Shown here piece by piece: positions 12,464-24,400 of a DNA stretch of 64,000 bases. Position 1 is the first letter of the stretch. The number at the start of each line of letters is the position of its first letter. Origin of the DNA: Echinometra lucunter (Eukaryota; Echinodermata; Echinoidea; Camarodonta; Echinometridae); the NCBI GenBank assembly GCA_029962745.1, contig CM057151.1, positions 36,865,298 to 36,929,297 of the forward strand, read 5' to 3'. The notes beneath the pieces are model-generated. The model ran no database searches, was not told the origin of the DNA, and saw only the letters and a program-made list of their open reading frames with translations. The translations under genes were made by a program, and so were the position numbers.

Positions 12464-15400
12464 TTCTTCTTCTTCTTCTTCTTCTTCTTCTTCTTCTTCT
12501 TCTTCTTCTTCTTCTTCTTCTTCTTCTTCTTCTTCTGCTTCTTCTTCCTCTTCTTCTTTTCCACCTCTTCCTTCTTCCTCTTTTTTTTTATGTCTTATTG
12601 ATACTTGTGGCAGTCATCTTTATGAGTTTTACCAATTACATATAAATATTTGAACCAAGATGTAAATTCCTTATGTAATACATTCCATGAATTGAAATAT
12701 TAAGATATGCTGTTCTGAGTAGGATTTGTAGATTAAATGGCATGAAGTTACTGCCAATTTTGTCTTGTACCAAAGCTTTCATTACTTTTTTGTACCCATC
12801 TCTTTGTCTCTTTCAGGAAAGGAAAACGGAAGTTTGATTATGGTGGTGAGAGAACAAAACAAGGAATTATTGATTGGATGGAAGAGTAAGTTTTGAATGC
12901 CTTGGCACAAATATTACTATACAACTTGATATTATTCAACTTTCTAACTCCTACCCATGTTTAGAAAATGGATACCAGTTACACTGGGAAATTTTTAATG
13001 CCTCGGCACAAACATTACTATATAACTTACATTATTCTGATCTGTCTCTCCTTACCCGGGTGTAGAAAATGGATACCTGATACACTGAAGGATGTTTTGA
13101 ATGCCTTGGCCTAAAAATTCCTATACAACTTCACATTATTCTGATTTGTCACTCCTTGTTCAGATGTAGAAAATGGATGCATGATGCACTGTAAGAAGTG
13201 TCTTTTTCTTTGAATGGTTGAGTGCCATAATATTACTAAACTACAGATGGGGCCTTGTATTCTCATTAAAAGGGTCTTTTGAAACACTTTAGCAAGTCCA
13301 TGACATAATGAGATAACATGACTACATGTATGTATATTATATTTTTTTCAAATAGCATTTTTAAAAAAAGTTTTCTGTGATTGATATGATTTTTACAAGG
13401 CCCAGTGATACATGTAAACTTGAATCATATAGAAGGAAAAAGTCAAAAGACTGTCGAAAATAGAACTGCATCAGAGAATTTGACATACATTGTATTTTTA
13501 CATTTCGCTTTAACGAGTGAAAGAATTTCTCAAAAGACTGTCGAAAATAGAACGCATCAGAGAATTTGACATACATTGTATTTTTACATAAGGGGGGTAA
13601 CGAGTGAAAGAATTTCTAAATCTGGAACTCATCCAGCGATCCAATTGTTGAAAAATTGTGCACAAGGTTTTGATGTGAACGATTGTTACTAGTACTTTAG
13701 AAAATTCTACCACTTTTTCTTTTCTTTTCTTTTTTTTCCTTCTAATTTTTCATCATGTGGAATTTTGCTTATTGTTATTTGTGATCGATTCCCTTCAGTC
13801 CGCAGCCTCCCAAAGAGCCTGAGAAGGAGCCAGAATGGAGTGATGAGGAAAATGATGTTGTCCATCTGGAGGATCAAAACTTTGATGAATACATTGCCAG
13901 TCATGATTCTGTCATGGTCATGTTTTATGCACCATGTGAGTAGGATAGGAAGAACAAGATGGTGATGATGGTGAAGGTGATGAGATGGTGGTGGTAGTGG
14001 TGGCTTTGGTGGCTGTTGGGCAGAGGTTGTGGTGGTGTGGATGGTGTTAGTTACGGTAATAGTGATTGTGGTAGTGGTAGTGGTGATGGTGATGATGATG
14101 ATAATGATGATGATGATAATGATGATGATCGTGATGATGATGAGGGTCATGGTGATGAGGGTCATGGTGATGGTGATTTAGGTAATGATAGTGATGATGA
14201 TAGTGATGACAATGATAGTGCTGCTGATGTAGATAGTGATGACAGTGATAGTGATGAGGATGGATAGTGATGACAGTGATAATGTTGAAGATAAATAGTA
14301 TGAAAATGATGAGGATAATGCAGTGTAGGATAATCTTCATGACATCCTTTTTCATTTGTCCTCATTTCCTTTCTCTTTCTCTCACATTTGTACTTAGGGT
14401 GTGGCCACTGCAAGAAGATGAAGCCTGAATATGTTGATGCAGCTGCAGAGCTTAAGGAAGAAGGGGTAAGGATTCTTGCCAGTTGTCCCTGAGACAAGCA
14501 TAAACATAATCTTTTTTTCTGTTCAAGGATCAGGACATTTGTAGCTTGCTTCTTTAACCCTTTAAGCACAATTTAATTTTGATTTAACATACATTTTTTA
14601 CAGACCCTAACTCGAGTTAACTTAGGTATAATATGCCCAGGTTAAAACTGAAGGGGCATGTTTTTTTTTTTTACACAGTGCACGGTTTACATTTTATAGG
14701 AAAAAAATTTGTACCTAAAATATAAACTAATATGGTAGACCTTCTTATGACCAACTTACTCTTAAAGAAGCATTTTCTGTTGTTGTTCACAGCTTGAGGG
14801 CGTTCTTGCTGCTGTGGATGCAACAAAGTCTAGAGCTTTAGCTGAGAGGTTTGAAATCAAAGGATTCCCAACTGTCAAATATTTCCAGTAAGTATTTAGT
14901 TTCTTTGCAGAATCTCTATACTTCATTTGCAGCTCATATGTTTCAGTAGGTGGGTAGAAGGTAAATGTCAGTTTGTAATGTTCATAATTTGAACCCATAT
15001 CTTGTGTTGCAAGTGTTTCCTCAATATTTTCATGTTCATTTTGTGACTGTTAATTGCTTAGCAAATGAATTGATTCTTGCTATGACTAATATTGCGATTT
15101 CTCATTGTATATATCGTAAATTTTCTCTCCATCAGTTCACACATCAAATATAAGAATGAATAGCTCATGTCTGAAGTATTTCGTAATATTTTCAAAATAT
15201 CGGAGCAAGCTGAAACATTTTCTTATGCAATCTGATTATAGCTGAAAAGTAATTTATTTGTAGACAGTCTTTTAAAACTCCTGTGTGCCATTCAGTTCTA
15301 CGTAATCTTTTGACACTCATTTTCTCCCACCGACAGGAATGGAGAGCATGCATGGGACTTCAATGAAAGGACAGCAGATAAATTTGTTGAACATTTAAAA

Positions 15401-18400
15401 GAGTAAGTATTGTCTTCATACTGAATCATTAACAGGGTTTTACTATTAATCATCCTCTTGTAAGTATACTTGCCTAAAAAAGAAAGTATTTTCTAGCTGT
15501 TAGTTTTTCTAATGAAAACGAAATGAACTTTCAAATTGGCAGATAGCTAGCTGTGTATTTAATGATAATACTAGAAGTTAGCACATTTTGACTGTGCAGT
15601 TGCCCTCAATGTATTTGACTCATTGTTATTCAGTTGCTTGTATATTTGTGTTATTTTCCCATTGCTTCCCTTCTCCTTTACCTCACTTGTTGATTCACAC
15701 ATTCTGGCTTTCCATGTGTATTTCTTCCCCTTCCTATTGTCTTATGTACCATTTTATAGTCGAATATGTCCTTTTCTGGGATATATTGACATGGTTTTAT
15801 GACTCCAACTCCAGCAACAATCGCTCAGCAGCCTATATCCTACACCAACCAAATTGTTATCTTCAATGATGGACCAAACACTACACCTAACCTTAACTCT
15901 TAATCCCATTCTTTAACAAATTTGCAGTCCAAACTGCTACGCCTATATATGTTATATAGTAAAGCTGGAAACAATTGTTGTGGCTTTATTTTCTTTGTTC
16001 TTTTTTTTTTTTTTACCTCACTCCTGTAGTGTTGAGGTCTCGTCTAATTGTCAGCCCTTTTAAAATTTTCTGTTTCAGTCCCCAGGAGCCCCCTCCACCC
16101 CCTCCCCCGGAACCGGCTTGGAGTGACACGGAATCAGAAGTAGACCATCTCACCGATGAAAACTTTAAATCTTTCACCAAAAAGAAGAAGCATACCCTGG
16201 TCATGTTCTATGCACCATGTAAGTAGCTAACCTTTCTTTCTTTTGTTAATTTGGTTTGTTATACTTTCTTAATGACTGGAGCAGGAGACTTATTTAGAAT
16301 ACTTTCACACTTGTTGATGTAATACACTAAGTGTCAAGGTCTCCTTGAGGCAGGAATGAAGAAAGAATCCTGTGTTGAATGTGACAGCAAAAATTATCTG
16401 GTAAGCATTCCATTGAACTCTCATTTCTATTACTGCTCTTGAGCATTCTTATCTTGTATGTTAGTGTGGAATGGTGGGTGCACATCCCTTTATAGTTGTA
16501 GCATCTGTTGTAACGAAAATGTTATATCATATCAGCTGGAAAACGGTTGGTTTCTGACCTGCTGAGAAGTAATTTTTCTGAAGATTTCATGTGCATTGGA
16601 TATCTTCCAATAAGGCATACAGGTATATTTATTACTCACTGGCATTTCTCTCTGTTATTCAAACAACAGGGGAGCGTTTCATGAAGAGTTTTGTCAGTGA
16701 TTTTCACTGACAACTATTATAAGCTACTGAAAATCCTTGTATCTGATTGGCTGAGAGCAAATTAGTCAGTGAAAATCACCGACAAAACTCTTCATGAAAT
16801 GCTCCCCAGGTCAAAATGAAGGATCTAAATAGGAACACAAGGATGCTATTTTGTATGATGTTGTCCTGATTCCATGCCCTGTCATTTCTCTATACCTGGT
16901 TTTACAGTGCAGGCTTTATTTTATATTAGATAGATAGATAGATAGATAGATATTTATTCATCTTTCTTTCCATATGTTACATACAACTTTGCATATGATC
17001 AGTGTTATATATTACAATGCAAACAAAATCACAACAGTATAATGAAGTGGATTAAAAGAAGGATGAGGAGACCTTAGGAAAAGCAGAGCTTGTAAGGCGT
17101 AAGGTCCCCTCTGAACCAACTTACATGTATAACTTACAGTGTAGCTTGTATATAGCAGCGTTATTAATGTAATAAAACTGTAATACTGTAACTACCTAAG
17201 AATACAATATGAAAGGGATGGAGAAAAGAAAACACAGGCTATATACAAAAAAGGAGGGGGGGGGAACTATAGATTTATGAATAACAAGATGGGCGAGAAG
17301 AGAGAAAATATGAGAAATGATTAAAAGATAGGAGTACAGCACATCAACAATATTCTGTGTGTTGAGCAAACATTTCTAACTGACTGAAACCATCTGGATT
17401 TCCTGTATTAGCAAATAAGTTCAATCGTTCTTTACATTTAAAAAAAAAAAAATCATTCCTTTTCATTTTATTTTTTTTCCAAGGGTGTGGACATTGCAAG
17501 AAGGCGAAACCAGAATTTATGGCAGCAGCTGAGCAATTTAAGGATGAAAATAAAGTAAGTATTTGTCTTTTAATCTAGATTTCTTACATTCATATGTGGG
17601 ATTTAGGACAGAATATATCATGTATTGTTACTTTTAAACAAATTTTCATTTGCATTTTATAATGAAGAAAAATGATATTGGTACTAGTAAAGGAGGAGGA
17701 GGAGAAGAAGGTGGAGAAGAAGAAGAAGGAAAAGAAGGAGGAAGAGAAGGAGGAGGAGGAGGATAAGAAATACATTGGAAGATGAAGAAAAGGAGAAGGA
17801 GGAGAAGAAATATATTCAAAAGTGACATGATGAAGCATTTTGTTGTAAATGTTTGCATTATTGTGCATTGGAAGGCCATAATGATGTACAGCATAATGAT
17901 CCTTTATGTGCAAGAAATGAATGATAATTTTATCCCCCTTTTCATGGCTTACTAGGTTTCCTTTGCAGCATTAGACTGCACAGAGCACAAGGACTCTTGC
18001 ACAACATATGATGTAACTGGGTACCCTACCATCAAGTATTTCAGTTATGGCAAATTGGTACAGGACTACGCCAGTGGAAGAGAGGTAAGGCGTTTGCAGT
18101 ATAAATTGTAATGGTCTGCAGTTGTCAATGTAAATACTCTGGTACATAAGCCAGTCCTGTTTTACTTCTGTGACTTGGTGATTCTTGTTCTGGTTTTTTT
18201 TTTTTTTTTTTTTTTCATATTTAGTGGCAAAATTTAAAAATGAAAGTATATTAGATGGCATAAAAGTGCTAAGTAATCAAAGGAACTCAATTGCATGGTA
18301 GTTCAAAATTGTTGATTGACATGAAATACCAGGTTTAATCACATAGCTTAGAATTAATAGCTTGAATTTACCTTTTTTTTTACCTTTTTGAATATTTTTT

Positions 18401-21400
18401 TCTAGTAAATATTCAATATTTATAATCAACATCCATGCAGAATTATATTGCCTATGGAAAGCAGCATTTTGGAATCGCATTCATCAGGCAAGAAAGGCAT
18501 ATAAACCAGCTCATAATTAAAATGAAAAAATTAAAATTGCTCTTTTATAACCAAAGATCGTGTATGTTAACCAGGTGATTTTTTTTGCCGACTTCATTAT
18601 CACAGTGTCATTGAACTCGAATGACTTTCAGAGAGAATAGAAGGTCATGTAGTGTTCATACAACTTTGATTGACAGGTTGTATATTACAGGGCATACTTT
18701 GAGTGTGAAATTCACTCAAACATGTTTGTAACAGTAGAAAGATTGTAGATTACCGGAGGGAAGAAATCTACAAGAAATAACTGAGAAGTCGATTTCATAG
18801 GGAAGATTTGTAAACAAGGAGGAATGTAATTTACACTGAATCAGGGAGCAGGTATAACTGGGGTTGCTAAATCATTGAGGCAGTATGAGAAGTGCTAGAG
18901 TTAATAAAAAACTAATTGTATTAATGAAACATTTTATTGAATTTGTGGAAAACGAGGACCTCATGATATCAATGTGGGTAGAAGATGGAGAGTCATGATT
19001 ATCCTAGTGAGACATGCTAGTCATGCTTTTGAGCAAAGAAGGATCTTGAAATTTATTTATTTCAGACAGACATAATGATCCATCAACTCCCAGAAGAATG
19101 TAATGTTTCAGTCCTATTTAAGTACAGTATGTAAAGTTGTAAATAAATTAGGTCAATCGTTTGGTGACAGGAAGTGGCAAAATATCATTTAGAGTCAACT
19201 AATGAGCTAAGACATGCATGAGAATAGTTTTGAATGGTTTCTTTGGAATGTTATTATTTACCTTGTCTCATTCTTAAATGATGCTTGAAACAGATTTCAG
19301 CCATGCAGGCATGTATTTTCTCAGTTATTTTCATGTTCATTTGAATGGAACAGTGGAAGAAATCACTTTAACTACAATTTGATTGTAATACAGTACAGAT
19401 CAACATTGTTATGTAATTCTTTGGTAATGCAACTGTTGTGACTGCTGACTGAGATCACAATTGTTTTGAATGTTGATTTCTACATTTAGGCCATCCCTCT
19501 CTCCCTTCTTAGGACATTGCAGTTCTTTCTCCTACATTCCTCAAGTCTTTAAAGAGGGCAATCTTATTTCCTGTTTAGGTCGTCTAGGAACATGTGTCTC
19601 CTCTCCTCTGTTCTGTTACTTTCTACTTTCAACTTCCACTTCTTTATAAATACATGTTTTTATTGCCTTCATGGATGCAATATTTGTGTCATAGCTAGGC
19701 CAGGCTGCCTTTTCCATTTCCTCTGCTCTTTCTCTTTCTCTCTCTCTTTCTTTTTCTCTTTCTCTTTCTCTTACTCTTTCTCTTTCTTTCTGTCTTTCTA
19801 TGCTTCCTGCTCCCTTCTTTTCTTTTTCCTCCTCTTGTATTTCTCTCCTGAATGTTATAGCCTTACACGCACATAAATGTTAAGTATGATGTATGTGACT
19901 ATATTTCTTTACACTTTACCAATATTCAGTATTTACTCATATTGCCATTTACCATATTACCATTCAGTGATTTTTCTCTCTTTAATAATATTCTCTCTGC
20001 AATTGTCACCCTTTATACATTTTATGTTCTTATATCTTAAAAGGCGACTTTCCCTAAATTCCAATTCTTTATTTATTTATTCTTTTCAATACCTACCAGT
20101 TTGCATTTACATAGATCAGAATCATATACACATGTATTGCCCAGCCGGATATCCATATATCTGTTCACTTTTATTCGGTCTGGTGTCAATTTGCTGTATC
20201 TTGCTCTGCAAAACAGAAGAGCTTTGCTTATTTCATGCAACTTTTCATATTACAACTCTTGTTCAATATTATAGGGATAGATTTTGTACATAGCATTTTT
20301 TAAATCGAATTTTGAATAAGTTTTCAATAATTATTCTTAATTTATCTATTATTTCTTGACATGACTTTCTTCATTATGTGCAATATTCTATGTATGAAAT
20401 TTTTTATCATGTATGTCTTGGGAGTAGCAGGTGTGGGGGCAAATGCCTCTGGGCAACAGTGATGTACTTCACTTTTGTGCACCCTGACCCACTTGTTGCT
20501 TCCTGATCTTTTTTACATGTTCTTTCATTCTCATTATGTATTTGTCTGCTGCTATTGATGTACTGTACCTGTTTTTTTTTTAATTGGTCAAATAAATAAT
20601 AATAATAATAATAATAATTATCCTTTACAGGAAGCAGATTTTGTACGTTTCATGCAGAACCAGGTCAGCCCTGGCTCTGCCCCCGCCCAACCCCCTCCCC
20701 CTCCAGCAGAAGACTTCTGGGCGGAGCTTGATGGAGGAGAGAATGTTGTCCAGCTTGATGATGCTACTTTCCTGAGCTTTGTGTCAACCACCCCCTCAGT
20801 CCTGGTTATGTTTTTTGCTCCTTGTAAGTACATATGGTTCCTTGTTTTCTGAATGAGGATTCCTTTTTTTAATATATAGGGTTTAGTAAGGAATAAGATG
20901 TCATTTCAGTCATTCTCACTGGAACCAGACTGTAAGCTTTTGAGGAATGACAAAATTCAGTAGTCAGCTAGTTGACATTCACATGTATTTTTTGTTGATG
21001 ACTCAATGGACTCATTTTTGGATGCAGTCATTCATATAATGTCTGCTTTTGTTGAGTTCATGTTAGACCTGAAATGAGGATATTGTTACAATATTTTTTT
21101 TAAACAAACTTGATTCTCTGTAAGTATGTAAAATCTTCAGCAGATAGGAGTTTATATCTTTGTTGTTTCATGAACAGCATTCCGCTTTAAATTATTTGCC
21201 ATTTTCAAAATATGCTTGCCACGCATAATACATGTTTCTTTATGTTTCAAAGGGTGTGGACACTGCAAGAGAATGAAACCAGCATTTGCAGAAGCAGCAA
21301 CATTAGCTAAAGAACAAAATGTGAGTTTGCCAGCTTTGTCTATATTTTTTTTCTTCAAATTTTAACAGTGTTGAATAGTGTTAATAGTGTTGAAGTAGAT

Positions 21401-24400
21401 AGGTGTCATATTTGTCCACAATCTTACCCAACAAGATTTCCTTTTCAAATGTTTGCAGTGTACAGGAGTCCTACAATTCGCTTTCTGCGTTCTTAACAAA
21501 TACATTTTATTTAATTTCATTTCAAAAAGTGATTATCTACTTTTTGTTTCCTTCATTCATTACAATTGATCTAGATAGCCACTTTCTGAAAACGGGAGTT
21601 TAAAGTCGAGAATGACTAAATATCAAAAAGTAGAGGACATTTGTAATAGATAGATAGAAAGATAGATCATAGATGGCACATCATGTACATGGTGTTTACA
21701 TTTTACAGATGCAGGAATTTAACAGTTATGAACATCACATTTTGTTTCTTATTAGTTACCTGGGAAATTTGCAGCTGTTGATGCTACTGTTGCCGTAATG
21801 ACAGCATCAAACTTTGAAATAAAAGGATTCCCAACACGTGAGTATCGATTTCAGTCAGTGTGAGTTAGCTACCTTTGGAAATTTTCAGTATTTAAAGAGG
21901 ACCCAATATTTCACAAGTTTGGGGGTAAATAACACAGTAGTCAAAAAAAAAAAATATGAAGGTTACTCTTTTCATATATTGCCATTATCTCTACAAATAT
22001 AGAGTCAGTATGATTAAAAAAAAATAAAATGCTAATACATGTATATCAGTTACTACTTAATTATTTTAGAATTAAATCTTTAATGAAATATTCAGCTGAT
22101 CATTATAGCCTTGTTAAATGAACCATGGTATGATTACAGAACTGCCCCTCCATGTTAACATATTACAGATTCAGTATTTTTTCATTTGCTCTTTATTAGA
22201 TGTTTCAATTTATTTTTTATCCTTTCTTTTCTTTACATATCTGTATTCCATGTTGATCCCCATCAGTTAAATATTTTAAGTAAGTATAAAAGACATTTTA
22301 CTTTTTGGAGTGTAACATATTTGTTTGTCATACTGTACATCTTTTACTGACGTGCAATAACTTTAGCGTTTAAGCAGTATACTCTTTCATTAACTCATAG
22401 GCTTCTTATCATAAGTCTGAGCCCATTGCAATTTGACCACATTCTTTAGCGGGATTCCCGCTCAGCGTCTTATGGTCCACTCTCCTCCCGTTCCTCCGTA
22501 GACAAAACAACGGTGGATCGGGAAAGCTGATGTGAATACCCAGTCGCAGACCAGCCGATAAAAACCAATGGGTGCGACTTTTGATAAGCCACAATATGAT
22601 TCAAATAATGTTGGTGTGTGCATTGTTATATAAGTATAAGAAAAATACTTACATGTATGTTGGAATGATGATGTGCTTTGTAAAGTTTTAAAGAGAAATT
22701 CAATTTTGATGCCTTTTCAGTAATAAAATCTAGATAAGATTTCATGTATTGTAGCAAAATAAATGTACATGTAATTGTGTGATTAATTGGTTTTATTTTA
22801 TTTTTTACAGGAATGGAAAAGAGGATATTGCCTATACAGGAGCGAGAACAACAGAGGCACTTGTTGAATTTATCAAAGAGTAGGTTATAGAATGCTCTTC
22901 TTTTATTGAATCTTGTACTGTGGTAGATCCCAATAGTCTCTTACACAAAGGATCATTAAATAAGAAAAATGATACGGGAATCCTCACTAAAACATTTTTC
23001 TTTCTTTTTGTTGTTGTTGTTTTGTGTTGTTTTGTTTGTTTGTGGGTTTTTTCGGGGTGGGGTGGGGGGGGGGGTGTCCTTATTGAAATCCCAGGCTTTG
23101 TATCTAGCCCCATGTTAAATTGTTCAATGCAATGTTGGGGGTCTGTACCTAAATTGGGGGGGGGGGGCATTTGTTCTGGGCTCCTGTTAGTGCTAAGCCC
23201 TACATGTTCATAATAATTCATTTTAGAAATAAAAGCTTCCTAATCTAGCTATGATAATTCAGTATTTGGCTGGTAGGAGAGATTGCTGAAGAGATTGCAG
23301 GATATCAGTGATTCAGTAAAGATCTAAAAGAGCTTTGATAAAATGAAAAACAAGATCAGGTTGAAGAACATAAACAGTCATGATAAACAATAAATACATT
23401 CAAAATTTGTTGTTTTGGTTGTCTCACTTTTACAACATTAAATGAAAATGAAAATGAACAAAAATACATTATACACTGCTTAGTATAGTAAATTTATAGA
23501 TATTTTCATATTTTGACATCTGTTGGCCAGGCCTAACAAAGTATCAATTGCAGGTGTGTGTCACTTTGTAGTATTAACTCCATCCCACATCAATGTCTTT
23601 CTCCGCAGCCCTGCCAGTGTGCCTCCCCCTCCTCCCCCAGAGCCCGCCTGGAGTGATATCCCCAGTGCAGTCAACCACCTGACCGGTCAGACCTTTGGTC
23701 AGTTCATCCAGGACAACACCCATGTACTGACCATGTTCTATGCCCCATGGTGTGGTCACTGTAAGAAGGCCAAGCCCAGCTTCCAACAAGCTGCCGAGAT
23801 ATTCAAAGATACACAGGGTAGAAAACTGGCAGCTGTTGACTGCACTGTAGAAAAAAGTGAGTAGATGACCTTCTGTTCTTGCTTTTGTTGCTTTTGTTGG
23901 AAAGTAGAATCAGACCTTCCATTTTGACTGATTGTGAATTCTTGTAAGGGTATAATGTATATGTAACATGTGAAAAGACATGTTAAACACTAATGCCACT
24001 GTATTCTGGGAATCAAGATAATATGGACAATAAAAAGTTTAGAGTATTTTTTCATATCATTCTCTACTGAAAAGTTTGTTAATTTTACTGCATTTATGAC
24101 ATCCTTATGTCTTTTGTAAGTTTTGCCTGCTTGCAATCTGCAAGCTTCTAAAGAATGCTGCTACAATGACTTATTTCATTGAGGAGGAAAAAATGTAGAT
24201 ATAATTCTAATTTCTTGTTAGAAAAGGTAAGGAGTGTGCTTGTTAGTGTATTAGACTGTACATTATATTTTTATGCCTCTGCCCACCGTAGGTGGGTGCT
24301 GGAAGCATTATGTTTTCGGGTCGTCCGTCCGTGTGTCCGTCCCGTTTTCATTCTCGCGATAACTTAAGAACCGTTTGATGGATCAACTTCAAACTCTGCT

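Larger units (their letters stand above)
14466..16078 (+). other. Introns around exons 10 and 11
   Basis: Introns 14466-14792, 14888-15336 and 15403-16078. AT-rich with ordinary pyrimidine tracts before each acceptor. No repeat or further exon recognised. Confidence 0.6.
20824..22266 (+). other. Introns between exons 15 and 18
   Basis: 20824-21252, 21321-21755 and 21838-22266. Only short A runs and a GATA-like patch at 21646-21670 were noticed. Confidence 0.55.

Noticed and set aside
12297..12653. Long Ser- or Leu-rich open frames, and a Lys-rich frame on the other strand
   Set aside because: Translation of the (TTC)n microsatellite in an intron.
14016..14267. Asp/Gly-rich open frame and His-rich antisense frames
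   Set aside because: Produced by the GAT/GGT minisatellite between exons 8 and 9.
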